From: Arthrobacter sp. Leaf234
Lineage (GTDB): Bacteria > Actinomycetota > Actinomycetes > Actinomycetales > Micrococcaceae
DNA length: 64,000 nt
Direction: 5' to 3'
NCBI RefSeq assembly: GCF_001422665.1
Contig: NZ_LMLU01000001.1
Location: forward strand, 230,797 to 294,796
Made by a program: the position numbers and the translations under genes. Below, piece by piece: positions 35,614 to 44,298 of the stretch. Within the stretch, counting starts at the first letter, position 1. Every line of letters begins with the position of its first letter. The notes under the pieces are model-generated. The model worked only from the letters and a program-made list of their open reading frames with translations. It had not been told where the DNA came from and made no database searches.

Positions 35614-35729
35614 CGTGTCGGCCCGAGGACGGGCACGACGACTCCGGCCGGGCTAGGCTCGGGGAGCGCGGGGGCCGGCTTCGCCGTCGGGCGCCCACCC
35701 TCCGCTACCGACCCTCCCAAGGAGCCACC

Positions 35730-36653
35730 ATGCCGGTCCACCCCGATGCGCAGCGATTCCTCGATCTGCTCGTCGACGCCCCTCCCCTCGACACGCAGAC
35801 CGCCGAGCAGAATCGGGCCGATCTCGTCAACGCCCTCCCCCTGACCGGGGAGAAGGCGGAGCTGGCCTCCGTCGTCGATGCGACGCTCGCGGGCGTGCCG
35901 GTGCGTGTCTACACGCCGTCCGACGATGAGGGCGGACAGCCGGCGGTCGTGTACCTCCACGGCGGCGGGTGGGTCCTCGGCGACGTCGAGATCGCGGACA
36001 GCACGTGCCGGGCCCTTGCCGTCCACGCCCAGGCGGTGGTCGTCAGCGTCGACTACCGCCGGGCCCCGGAGGTCCCCTTCCCCGGCGCCCTCGAGGACAC
36101 GATGGCCGTGACCAGGGCCCTGCTCACCGGGGAATCGCCCTGGGCCATCGACCCGCGGCGGGTGGCTGTCGCGGGCGACAGCGCAGGCGGCAACCTCGCC
36201 GCGGTGACCGCCCAGCAGCTCCGCGACCACACACCGCGCCTGGTGCACCAGGTGCTCATCTACCCCGTGACCGACCTCCTCGCCGGCGATTCGGGCAGCT
36301 ACCGGGAGTTCGCCGACGGCCACTTCCTCACCACGCGCGATCTCGGGTACTTCTACAGCCAGTACGCCGGTACCGCCGACCGCACCGATCCGCGGCTCTC
36401 ACCCGCACACGCCACGGACCTGGCCGGCCTGCCGTCCGCCACCGTGGTCACCGCCGAGTGCGACCCGCTGCGCGATCAGGGCGAGGAGTACGCGCGGGCC
36501 ATGGCGGCGGCCGGCACGAGGGTGACGACGGTCCGCTTCGCCGGCCAGGTGCACCCCTTCGTGTTCATGGGCGGGATCATCGAGGACGCGCACGCCGCCC
36601 GGCGCTTCATCGGGGCGCAACTCCGCGCGGCCTTCTCGGCGGGCAAGGCCTGA
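35730..36653 (+). CDS. Alpha/beta hydrolase, hormone-sensitive-lipase (HSL) family esterase
   Basis: A 307-residue cytoplasmic esterase with the HSL oxyanion motif LHGGGW (about 76-81), nucleophile Ser151 in GDSAGGN, acid residue in TAECDPLRDQG, and the catalytic His in GQVHPFVF. It starts at the ATG at 35730 behind AAGGAG. Family members hydrolyse short-chain esters, often of sugars or drugs. The gene is convergent with the DeoR-type regulator (13 bases apart) and shows no clear link to either neighbour. Confidence 0.93.
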   Translation: MPVHPDAQRFLDLLVDAPPLDTQTAEQNRADLVNALPLTGEKAELASVVDATLAGVPVRVYTPSDDEGGQPAVVYLHGGGWVLGDVEIADSTCRALAVHAQAVVVSVDYRRAPEVPFPGALEDTMAVTRALLTGESPWAIDPRRVAVAGDSAGGNLAAVTAQQLRDHTPRLVHQVLIYPVTDLLAGDSGSYREFADGHFLTTRDLGYFYSQYAGTADRTDPRLSPAHATDLAGLPSATVVTAECDPLRDQGEEYARAMAAAGTRVTTVRFAGQVHPFVFMGGIIEDAHAARRFIGAQLRAAFSAGKA

Positions 36654-36666
36654 TCCGCCCGGCGGT

Positions 36667-37482
36667 TCACTCCCCCTCGGGCACCAGGACCGTCACGCCC
36701 GCGGCGTCCAGCGCCGCGGCCAGTCCGGACGACGGCGCCCGGTCGGTCACCAGGTAGTCGGCCCCCTCGAGCGGGACGATCTGCGCGAAGAGCCGTCGGT
36801 CGAGCTTCGTGGAGTCGGCGAGGATGGCCGTCCGCTCGGCCCGGCTGATCATCTCGGCCATCATGGCGGCGTCGCCGAGGTTCGAGGTCGAGCAGCCCGA
36901 CCCGTCCACCGCGCCGACGGCGATCAGCGCCATGTCGCAGCGGATGTCCACCTCGGGCGTGCTGCCGCTCATCCCGAGGGTGACCGGGCCGGTCGTCGCC
37001 TGGGTGAGCGTGCGCACGGCTCCGCCGAACATGTAGAGGTCACGGAACACCGTCGGTGAGATCTCCGCGGGGATGCGCAGGTTGTTGGTGGCGATCGTCA
37101 GGTTGCGGTGGTTCCGGAGTGCCCGGGCCACGGCGAGGCTCGTGGTCCCCGCATTGATCATGAGGACGGACCCGTCCGTCACCAGGTCGACCGCCAGCTG
37201 CGCGATCGCCTCCTTCTCGGCCGCCTGCATGCTCAGGCGCACATCGATCTCCCGGTCCCGCCCGGCCCGCTCCGATGTGCTGACCGCACCGCCGTGGGTC
37301 CGGATGAGGATGTTCTCGCGGTCCAGCTGGTCGAGGTCCCGGCGGATGGTGTCGATGGAGACGTTGAAGTGGGCTGCGAGGTCGGCGACGGTCACGCGGC
37401 CCACCTCGTCCACATAGGACGCAAGATCGGCCTTCCGCCCAGCAGGGAGCTGGCGGACGCGCTGCAGTTCTTGCGATGTCAT
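36667..37482 (-). CDS. DeoR-family transcriptional regulator
   Basis: A 271-residue repressor with an N-terminal winged helix (VTVADLAAHFNVSIDTIRRDLDQL, about 29-53), the linker ENILIRTHGGAV typical of the family, and the DeoR sensor domain with MINAGTTSLAVARAL and VGAVDGSGCSTSNLGDA. Family members usually sense a phosphorylated sugar. The ATG at 37482 has GAAGG upstream. It is divergent from the sugar operon that starts at 37698, its obvious target. Confidence 0.94.
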   Translation of the reverse strand: MTSQELQRVRQLPAGRKADLASYVDEVGRVTVADLAAHFNVSIDTIRRDLDQLDRENILIRTHGGAVSTSERAGRDREIDVRLSMQAAEKEAIAQLAVDLVTDGSVLMINAGTTSLAVARALRNHRNLTIATNNLRIPAEISPTVFRDLYMFGGAVRTLTQATTGPVTLGMSGSTPEVDIRCDMALIAVGAVDGSGCSTSNLGDAAMMAEMISRAERTAILADSTKLDRRLFAQIVPLEGADYLVTDRAPSSGLAAALDAAGVTVLVPEGE

Positions 37483-37520
37483 GCCTTCATCTGTAACACA
37501 TCGGGGCCCCGACGGCACGA

Positions 37521-37657
37521 GAAACAGCACATAACAGCACATCCTTGCGGCAAATCTGCCGGTGGGTCTGCCGTTTAACGCGTCTTTCTCCCGGAGACTC
37601 TTGACGGCGCCGTGTGACAGCGCGCACACTCAAGAAGGAAACAGCAAGAAACGGCAG
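37521..37657. promoter_or_regulatory. Promoter and two tandem-repeat operators between DeoR and sugar operon
   Basis: AACAGCACAT occurs twice in tandem at 37523-37542 near the regulator start. GAAACAGCAA/GAAACGGCAG occurs as a tandem pair at 37638-37657. Between them TTGACG (37601-37606) and CACACT (37625-37630) are spaced 18 bases apart as a -35/-10 pair for the sugar operon. The second repeat pair falls near the predicted transcription start, a good place for repression. The shared AACAGCA core suggests one regulator for both directions. Confidence 0.55.
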
Positions 37658-37697
37658 AATCAAGCGAAATATCGCACCATCTCAACGAGGAGACCTG

Positions 37698-38990
37698 ATG
37701 TCCACCCATCGGCGCACGCGTTCCCGCGCAAGACTGCTCACCGGCATTGCCACCGCCGCCTCGATCATCGCACTCACGGCCTGCGGTTCGGGCGGATCGG
37801 CGTCCGAGGAGGCCGGCGGCGACGTCACCATCGAGTTCGCCCAGTGGTGGGAGCCCGAGCTTCCCGACGGCGAGTTCCGCTCCCTGATCGACACGTTCGA
37901 GGAGGAGAACCCCGGTATCACCGTGGACCTCGTCAGCGGCCCCTACGCCTCCACGAAGGAGCAGCTCTTCGCCGGTGCGGCCTCGGGCACCATGCCCGAC
38001 GTCGTCGGCCTGGACGGCGCGTGGGTCAGCGACTTCGCCGAGCAGGGCGTCATCGCCGATCTCACCCCCCTCCTCGAGGACGCCGGATTCGACGACAGCC
38101 AGCTCGTGAGCCAGGTGAAGGTCGACGACAGCACCTACATGGTCCCCGTGGTCAACTTCGTCTACCCGATGTTCACCAATGACGACCTCCTGTCCCAGGC
38201 GGGCGTCAGCGCACCCCCGGAGACCCGTACGGAGTTCTCCGATGCCGCCAAGAGCATCTCCGACCTCGACGGCGACGCCTCCGGCTGGGTCCTCCCCCTC
38301 TCCCTGGAAGCACCCAACGGCGTCCAGAACGACGTCATGTCCTGGGCCTGGGCCTCGGGCGGCACCATGCTGAAGGACGGCCAGCCGGACCTCACCAATG
38401 ACGACGTCACCTCCGCGGTCGACTTCATCGGCGGCATGTGGGACGACGGCGTGATCGCCCCGGGCAGCTTCACCATGAAGGAACAGGACAAGGTGGAGGA
38501 GTTCACCAACGGCCGCGTCGGCATGATGATCGACTCCCTCGCCCACATCAACCTGATCCGCGAGACCAACCCGGACCTCAAGTTCTCCATCTCCGCGGTC
38601 CCCGCCGCCGACGACTACACCGGCGAGCGCGGCATCCCCTACGCCTCGTGGGGCATCGGCGTCGCCGAGAATTCCGAGAACAAGGACGCCGCCGCCAAGC
38701 TGGTCTCCTTCCTCATGAGCGAGGACACGAACTCCGAGCTCTCCACCATGGCGAATGCCTTCCCCGGCAACACCGGCTCCGTCCCCGAGTTCGTCGAGGA
38801 CGACGAGCTGTTCAAGACCGCCTTCGACATCTACCAGGCGGGCTACCCCGCCAACGAGTTCGTCGGGCTCCCCGTGGCAGAGGAGCTGATGCGCCAGCTC
38901 GGCGCCCAGCTGCAGTCCGCCTTCGACGGCCAGCAGTCCCTCTCCGAAGCGCTCGAGAAGGCGCAGACGGAATGGGAAGGCGAGTTCTAG
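37698..38990 (+). CDS. Sugar-binding lipoprotein of CUT1 ABC transporter (DeoR locus)
   Basis: A family 1 solute-binding protein of 430 residues with lipobox LTAC, ATG at 37698 after CGAGGAGA. The mature part has DVTIEFAQWWEPELPDGEF, GTMPDVVGLDGAWVSDFAEQG, FVYPMFTNDDLL and GIPYASWGIGVAENSENKDAA. It delivers a sugar to the two permeases encoded downstream. A strong hairpin follows its stop. The cotranscribed isomerase, kinase and aldolase genes suggest a hexose such as mannose or a glucoside. Confidence 0.94.
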   Translation: MSTHRRTRSRARLLTGIATAASIIALTACGSGGSASEEAGGDVTIEFAQWWEPELPDGEFRSLIDTFEEENPGITVDLVSGPYASTKEQLFAGAASGTMPDVVGLDGAWVSDFAEQGVIADLTPLLEDAGFDDSQLVSQVKVDDSTYMVPVVNFVYPMFTNDDLLSQAGVSAPPETRTEFSDAAKSISDLDGDASGWVLPLSLEAPNGVQNDVMSWAWASGGTMLKDGQPDLTNDDVTSAVDFIGGMWDDGVIAPGSFTMKEQDKVEEFTNGRVGMMIDSLAHINLIRETNPDLKFSISAVPAADDYTGERGIPYASWGIGVAENSENKDAAAKLVSFLMSEDTNSELSTMANAFPGNTGSVPEFVEDDELFKTAFDIYQAGYPANEFVGLPVAEELMRQLGAQLQSAFDGQQSLSEALEKAQTEWEGEF

Positions 38991-39005
38991 GTCCTCCCCC
39001 GAACC

Positions 39006-39042
39006 GGATCGGGCACCGCTGCCCCCGCGCGGTGCCCGATCC
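39006..39042 (+). terminator. Intercistronic hairpin after the binding-protein gene
   Basis: Perfect 14-base arms (39006-39019 and 39029-39042) with a 9-base loop lie between binding-protein and permease genes, the same arrangement as at 15250-15280. Confidence 0.75.
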
Positions 39043-39060
39043 CCCACAAAGGTCACTCCC

Positions 39061-39987
39061 ATGAGCCTCCGCACCGTCACCCCACCCGATCCCCAGACGC
39101 TCCTCCAGGGAGCTCCTCCCCGCAAGCGCCGCCAGTTGCGCCGCGCCGGCGAGTCCTACGGCTTCCTCGCCCCCACTCTGATCCTGCTGTTCGTCCTCAT
39201 GATCGTCCCGATCGTGATGGTGATCGGCTACTCCTTCCAGGACAACGTGATCCTGAAGTCGTCCTCCGAGTTCGCCGGCGCGGACAACTACGTCACGGTG
39301 CTGACGGATCCGGCCTTCTGGAAGGCCACCGGGAACACCGTCTTCTTCTCCACCGTCAGCGTCGCCGTGCACCTGGTGCTCGGCCTCACCTTCGCGATGC
39401 TGCTGAACAGCCCACTGATCAGCGTCACCTCCCGCGCCATCTTCCGGGCCCTGTACGTGCTGCCCTGGCTGTTCACCGCGGCCGTCATCGCCGTCCTGTG
39501 GCGCATGCTCCTGTCCCCCAACGGGATCGTGAACTTCCTGCTGAACACGGACGTGGAGTGGCTCGCCGATCCGCAGCTCGCCCTCGGCACGGCGACCTTC
39601 ATCAACATCTGGGCCGGCTACCCGTTCTTCATGGTCAGCCTCCTGGCGGGCCTGCAGGGCATCCCCCAGGACCTCCACGAAGCGGCGAGCATCGACGGCG
39701 CCAGCCAGGTGCAGCGCTTCTGGAACGTGACCATCCCCCAGCTCCGCCCCATCATCATCAGTCTCCTGCTCCTGGATCTGATCTGGACCTCCCAGCAGTT
39801 CGCGCTGATCTGGCTGACCACCGGCGGCGGTCCCATCGACGTCACCGAGATGCTCAGCACCTACACCTACAAGCTCGCCTTCGCCAACTACGACTTCTCC
39901 CTCGCCGCGACCGCCGCGGTGCTGATCCTGCTGATGTCGCTGGTCCTGGCCGTCCTCTACGTCCGCCACCAGAAAGCAAGGGATTGA
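39061..39987 (+). CDS. CUT1 sugar permease, MalF type (DeoR locus)
   Basis: A 308-residue permease with six helices after a basic N-terminus (RKRRQLRRAG) and the EAA loop HEAASIDGASQVQRFWNVTIP. Its stop is one base from the start of the next permease gene, so the two are made together. No ATPase is encoded in the operon. Confidence 0.94.
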   Translation: MSLRTVTPPDPQTLLQGAPPRKRRQLRRAGESYGFLAPTLILLFVLMIVPIVMVIGYSFQDNVILKSSSEFAGADNYVTVLTDPAFWKATGNTVFFSTVSVAVHLVLGLTFAMLLNSPLISVTSRAIFRALYVLPWLFTAAVIAVLWRMLLSPNGIVNFLLNTDVEWLADPQLALGTATFINIWAGYPFFMVSLLAGLQGIPQDLHEAASIDGASQVQRFWNVTIPQLRPIIISLLLLDLIWTSQQFALIWLTTGGGPIDVTEMLSTYTYKLAFANYDFSLAATAAVLILLMSLVLAVLYVRHQKARD

Positions 39988-39988
39988 C

Positions 39989-40834
39989 ATGGCGATCACC
40001 ACGCAACGCCGCACCCTCCTGGCGAAGTCCGGGGTACTGGCGGGACTCGTCCTCGGAGCCGTCTTCGCCGCGGGTCCCGTGCTCTGGATGCTGTCCAGCT
40101 CGTTCAAGTCCAACACCGAGATCTTCGAGCTGCCACCCCGGCTCATCACGGACACGTTCTCGTTCGACGCCTACGCCGCGATCCTCACCAACTCCGAGAC
40201 GCTGCGGTTCTTCTTCAACAGCTACCTCGTGGCCGGCGCCGTCACCATCCTGACGCTGCTGGTGGCCATCCACGCCGCCTACGCGTTCAGCCGCTTCGAG
40301 TTCCGCGGCAAGCGCGTGCTGAACGTGGTGATCATCAGCGTGCAGGCCGTCCCGCCCATCACCCTGCTCATCCCGTACTTCGGCCTGGTGGTGGCCCTCG
40401 GCCTCTACAACACCTACCCGGGGCTGATCTTCACCTACATGGTGTTCACGCTGCCCTACGCGATCATCATGATGACCGGCTACATGAACACGCTGCCCCG
40501 CGAGCTGGACGAGGCCGTCCGGGTGGATGGCGCCGGGTCGCTCACCGCCCTGTGGCGCGTGCTGGTCCCCATCTCGATCCCCGGGATCGTCTCGGTCGGC
40601 ATCTACACGTTCATGATCGCCTGGAACGAGTACCTCTTCGCCCTCACGCTCACCCGCACCACGGAGATGCGCACCGTCCCGATCGGTATCCAGCTGCTCA
40701 TGGGCCAGCACTCGTACGAGTGGAACCAGATCATGGCGATGAGCATCCTCGGGTCCATCCCGGTGCTGATCCTCTTCCTGGTCCTGCAGCGCTTCTTCAT
40801 CAGCGGCCTGACCGCCGGCTCCGTCAAGAGCTGA
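39989..40834 (+). CDS. CUT1 sugar permease, MalG type (DeoR locus)
   Basis: A 281-residue permease with six helices and the EAA loop DEAVRVDGAGSLTALWRVLVP, ending GLTAGSVKS as usual for MalG-type subunits. It follows the MalF-type gene directly, and the aldolase gene begins 44 bases later with its own AAGGAG. Confidence 0.94.
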   Translation: MAITTQRRTLLAKSGVLAGLVLGAVFAAGPVLWMLSSSFKSNTEIFELPPRLITDTFSFDAYAAILTNSETLRFFFNSYLVAGAVTILTLLVAIHAAYAFSRFEFRGKRVLNVVIISVQAVPPITLLIPYFGLVVALGLYNTYPGLIFTYMVFTLPYAIIMMTGYMNTLPRELDEAVRVDGAGSLTALWRVLVPISIPGIVSVGIYTFMIAWNEYLFALTLTRTTEMRTVPIGIQLLMGQHSYEWNQIMAMSILGSIPVLILFLVLQRFFISGLTAGSVKS

Positions 40835-40878
40835 CCCCACACCACCCCTCGCACGTCATCTAAACAAGGAGAATCACA

Positions 40879-41742
40879 GTGCTGTACACCGGTAGGTCCA
40901 TCCTCGACATCGCCAACGAACACACCTTCGCCATCCCCGCGTTCAACATCAGCGACTGGGCCATGTTCAACGGCGTCATGGACATCAGCGAGGAGAAGGA
41001 GGCGCCGGTCATCATCGCCATCCACCCGGACGAGGTCTCCCACATCCGCACCGACCTCGTGGCCGCCATGCGCAGCCGCGCCCACCGCTCCAGCGTCCCG
41101 GTGGCCATCCACTGGGACCACGGTGGAACCTACGAGCAGATGATCACGGCCATCCAGGCCGGCTTCACCTCCGTGATGATCGACGCCTCACTGCTCCCCT
41201 TCGACGAGAACGTGGCCCTGACCCGCAAGGTCGTCGAGGCAGCGCACGCCGTGGGCATCCAGGTGGAGGGCGAGCTCGGCACCATCGGCGCCAATGACAG
41301 CTACGGCGAGTCCGGTGCGGCGGAGATCATCTACACGAACACCGACGACGCCGTCCGCTTCGTCAAGGAGACCGGCGTGGACAGCCTGGCGATCGCCATC
41401 GGCACCTCCCACGGCCTGTACCCGGCGGAGAAGAACCCGGAGCTGCGGCACGACCTCCTCGAGGAAATCAAGGCCGCCGTGGGCATCCCCCTCGTGCTCC
41501 ACGGTGGGTCGGCGAACCCGGACAGCGAGCTGTCGCGTGCGGTGAGCCTCGGCATCAACAAGATCAACATCTCCAGCGACATCAAGGTCTCCTACCACAA
41601 AGCCATGCGGCGCATCCTGGGCACGGACGAGCGCCTCCGCGAGCCGAACGCCATCCAGCCCGAGGCCATCGCCGCCCTGAAGGTCACGGCAGCCGAGAAG
41701 ATCGACCTCTTCGGCGCGGACGGCAAGGCCAAGCTGTACTGA
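40879..41742 (+). CDS. Class II ketose-bisphosphate aldolase (FbaA/GatY/KbaY family)
   Basis: A 287-residue zinc aldolase with the GTG start at 40879 after AAGGAG. Zinc ligands are in the WDHGG block (His81), the AIGTSHGLYP block and VLHGGSA; phosphate-binding residues are in KINISSDIK. The family splits fructose-1,6- or tagatose-1,6-bisphosphate, or related ketose phosphates, into dihydroxyacetone phosphate and an aldehyde. With the kinase and isomerase that follow, fructose-1,6-bisphosphate is the simplest substrate, but tagatose or sulfo-sugar analogues cannot be excluded. Confidence 0.93.
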   Translation: MLYTGRSILDIANEHTFAIPAFNISDWAMFNGVMDISEEKEAPVIIAIHPDEVSHIRTDLVAAMRSRAHRSSVPVAIHWDHGGTYEQMITAIQAGFTSVMIDASLLPFDENVALTRKVVEAAHAVGIQVEGELGTIGANDSYGESGAAEIIYTNTDDAVRFVKETGVDSLAIAIGTSHGLYPAEKNPELRHDLLEEIKAAVGIPLVLHGGSANPDSELSRAVSLGINKINISSDIKVSYHKAMRRILGTDERLREPNAIQPEAIAALKVTAAEKIDLFGADGKAKLY

Positions 41743-41835
41743 GGCCTGCCCGCGGGACCATGCTGGCAGGAGGCAGACAGAGGTCAGACAGAGGTGACGG
41801 ACGCCGGCGCAGGTCGGCAGGAAAGGATCGGTGCC

Positions 41836-43035
41836 ATGGGAACCACGCTCGTCCTCGGACTCGGCGGAACCGTCGACTACGAGGTGCGCTGGGACGCGGA
41901 GGTCCTCGGCGCGCTGGCCGTGCAGTACGGCATCCGGCGCGCGGAGCTCACCACCATGGCACCGATCGTGGACGAACGCTCCCTGGTGGTCACCATCCTC
42001 GCCTTCGTGCTCGACGGCGCCGGTGGCGAGCGCTTCGTGGAGTCCTCCGAGGTGGTCAAGCAGTTCGCGGACCGCTTCACCACGGAGATCACGCTGGGCG
42101 GCACGGGGGTCCGGGCCGGGATAGCCCTGGACCGGCTCGGCATCCCCAGCGTCCAGCACCTCGTCAGCATCGACGACCACGTGCGCCGGCTCATGCCGGC
42201 GTCCATCTCCTGGGTCAGCTCGGCCACCGGGGACACCCTGGACCCGCATCTGATCGTGCAGTACCCACCCGGCACCGTCATCCGGTTCGACGACGGCGAG
42301 ATCGTCTCGCCGTCGTCGAACCGCCTGATCTTCGCCAATGATCCGCCGAACCGCAGCATGGCCATCGCCCCCGAACTGGGGGACGCCCTCACCGAGGCGA
42401 GGGCCTTCCTGGTTTCGGGGTTCAACACCATGCAGGACGAGGCCCTGCTCGAACGCCGGCTCACCGACCTCGACGCCGCCCTGGAGCACCTGCCGGCGGA
42501 CGCCCTCGTGTACTACGAGGACGCGGGTTTCTACGTGAGGCGGTTCGCCGAACGCATCTGGGCGCACCTGCTCCAGCGCATCGACGTGTACGGGATGAAC
42601 GAGGACGAACTGCAGGAGTACGTGGACCGACCCGTGGACCTGCTGGACCCGGCCGATGTCGCCGCCGCGCTCCTTGCGGCGCATCGCCTCATCCCGGTCC
42701 CTGCCCTGCTGGTGCACACGCAGCACTGGGCCATCGCCGTGGGCCCGGCCGCCGCCGGGCACCGCGACGCGGTGGCCAGCGCCGTGCAGATGGCGGCCAC
42801 CCGCTTCCGCCTGGGCGACGGCTTCACGGAGTCCGACTTCGAGGCGACGGCGCTCCTCTCGCGCAGCGCGCGCGGCGAGGACGTGGTGGAGGGCGTGGAA
42901 CGGATGATCACCGGAGCGGCGGGAGTGCCCGCCTACCGCATCGACACCGCGACGCCCACCACCATCGGGCTCGGTGACAGCTTCGTGGGTGGCTTCCTGG
43001 TGGTCCACGCACCCGTGCGGGAACCGCAACCATGA
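41836..43035 (+). CDS. ADP-dependent phosphofructokinase/glucokinase family protein
   Basis: A 399-residue ribokinase-fold kinase of the ADP-dependent group known mainly from archaea and animals. Diagnostic points are LGGTGVRAGIALDRLG (about 88-102), YYEDAGF (about 227-232), GMNEDEL (253-259) matching the NExEL magnesium/ADP motif, and the catalytic IGLGDSFVGGF with Asp381. Family enzymes phosphorylate glucose or fructose-6-phosphate using ADP instead of ATP. The ATG at 41836 after AAAGGA is chosen over a GTG at 41794 with weaker signals. Neighbouring genes for mannose-6-phosphate isomerase and class II aldolase point to fructose-6-phosphate as substrate. ADP use is inferred from family membership. 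Confidence 0.85.
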   Translation: MGTTLVLGLGGTVDYEVRWDAEVLGALAVQYGIRRAELTTMAPIVDERSLVVTILAFVLDGAGGERFVESSEVVKQFADRFTTEITLGGTGVRAGIALDRLGIPSVQHLVSIDDHVRRLMPASISWVSSATGDTLDPHLIVQYPPGTVIRFDDGEIVSPSSNRLIFANDPPNRSMAIAPELGDALTEARAFLVSGFNTMQDEALLERRLTDLDAALEHLPADALVYYEDAGFYVRRFAERIWAHLLQRIDVYGMNEDELQEYVDRPVDLLDPADVAAALLAAHRLIPVPALLVHTQHWAIAVGPAAAGHRDAVASAVQMAATRFRLGDGFTESDFEATALLSRSARGEDVVEGVERMITGAAGVPAYRIDTATPTTIGLGDSFVGGFLVVHAPVREPQP

Positions 43036-44006
43036 TCGAACGGCTGCCGTCCAACCGCCCGCCCGAGCGCTTCTACCGCGGCGGGGCGCAGATCTCGTCC
43101 TTCCGCGGCGAGGCGTCGGACGCAGCATTCGAGCCGGAGGACTGGATCGGGTCCACCACCACGATCTTCGGTGAGCAGGGCCTCGGCCTGACGCGCCTCG
43201 CCGACGGCCGGCTCCTGCGGGACGCCGTCACGGCCGATCCCGGATATTGGCTGGGATCGGATCACGCGGCGCGCTGGGGCGCGGACGTGCGGCTCCTGAT
43301 CAAACTGCTCGACGCCGGTCAGCGGCTCCCGGTCCACGCGCATCCCGACGATGCCTTCGCGGCGGAGCACCTCGGCCACCGCCACGGCAAGGCCGAGGCC
43401 TGGTACATCCTCACCGGCGGCACCGTGCACCTCGGACTGGTGCGGAGCGTCGGTGACGACGAGCTGGCGGCACTCGTGGAGGCTCAGGACGTCGATGCGC
43501 TCCTCGGCCTGCTGCACCAGGTGGACGTGGCCCCCGGCGATGTGGTGTTCGTCCCGCCGGGGGTGCTGCATGCCATCGGCGAGGGCGTTCTGCTGCTCGA
43601 ACTGCAGCAGCCGGAGGACCTCTCGATCCTGCTGGAATGGCGGGACTTCGCCCTCGACGGAACGGCGGACGGGCATCTGGGGCTCGGCTTCGGCGTGGCC
43701 CTGACGGCGGTCGACCGGACGGCGCTGCCCCGCGAAGCGCTCGGCGGGCTGGTGCGCCCGTCACCGCCGTCGGGCTCCGCCTTCCCGTCCGGCGCGGACG
43801 CGTTCTTCCGGCTGGAGCGCCGGCCCGTCGACGGCCCGGCCCGGCTCCATCCGGGCTTCGCGGTTCTGGTGGTCAGTGACGGACCGGTGACCCTGTCCGG
43901 CCGGGAAGCCCCGCGCGGCAGCACGTGGCTGGTACCGGCGGGGGAGGGCCCGCTCGACCTCGACGGCACCGGCGAGCTCCTCGTCGCGCGGCCTCCGGCC
44001 CCCTGA
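43032..44006 (+). CDS. manA: Mannose-6-phosphate isomerase, class I
   Basis: A 324-residue cupin enzyme interconverting mannose-6-phosphate and fructose-6-phosphate. Zinc ligands appear in PVHAHPDD (His102, His104), KAEAWYIL (Glu122) and PPGVLHAIGEGVLLLELQQ (His about 181). The ATG overlaps the preceding kinase stop by four bases (ATGA), so kinase and isomerase are translationally coupled. It is the last gene of the operon, followed by a perfect hairpin. Some related proteins act on other hexose phosphates. Confidence 0.93.
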   Translation: MIERLPSNRPPERFYRGGAQISSFRGEASDAAFEPEDWIGSTTTIFGEQGLGLTRLADGRLLRDAVTADPGYWLGSDHAARWGADVRLLIKLLDAGQRLPVHAHPDDAFAAEHLGHRHGKAEAWYILTGGTVHLGLVRSVGDDELAALVEAQDVDALLGLLHQVDVAPGDVVFVPPGVLHAIGEGVLLLELQQPEDLSILLEWRDFALDGTADGHLGLGFGVALTAVDRTALPREALGGLVRPSPPSGSAFPSGADAFFRLERRPVDGPARLHPGFAVLVVSDGPVTLSGREAPRGSTWLVPAGEGPLDLDGTGELLVARPPAP

Positions 44007-44039
44007 CCTTGGCGCGAGCGGGGGCTGCCCTGACGTGAG

Positions 44040-44074
44040 GAAGGGGCCCTGCGCGGAGTGCGCAGGGCCCCTTC
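44040..44074. terminator. Terminator between the isomerase gene and the small membrane gene
   Basis: Perfect 15-base arms (44040-44054 and 44060-44074) flank a 5-base loop between two convergent genes. Confidence 0.85.
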
Positions 44075-44080
44075 GGCGAT

Positions 44081-44287
44081 CTAGTGGTTCACGCCGCGTC
44101 TCGGTGGACGCATCAGGATCACGGCGACCGCGAGGACCGCGGTCACGCCTCCCAGGATCATGGCCAGCCAGGCCTGGTAGTGCTCATGCGGCCCGAAGAC
44201 CGCCGGGAGCGAAAGCACCAGGGCGGCGCCCGCGATGAACAGTCCGATGAAGAGCGCGAGAAACGCCCGAGGTGTTGTGTTGCTCAT
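44081..44287 (-). CDS. Small two-helix membrane protein
   Basis: A 68-residue protein with two membrane helices (about 8-30 and 38-58) and a basic C-terminus (RPPRRGVNH). GAGAGGGA precedes the ATG. It starts 11 bases after the stop of the Cys-rich precursor gene on the same strand, so the two are probably cotranscribed. Small membrane proteins next to bacteriocin-like precursors often give immunity; that role is a hypothesis here. Confidence 0.7.
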   Translation of the reverse strand: MSNTTPRAFLALFIGLFIAGAALVLSLPAVFGPHEHYQAWLAMILGGVTAVLAVAVILMRPPRRGVNH

Positions 44288-44298
44288 GATCGTCCCTC

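Noticed and set aside
40879..43035. Sulfoquinovose (sulfo-glycolysis) pathway for the aldolase and kinase pair
   Set aside because: Sulfolactaldehyde reductase, sulfoquinovosidase and sulfonate exporter genes are not in the operon; the mannose-6-phosphate isomerase favours a normal hexose route.
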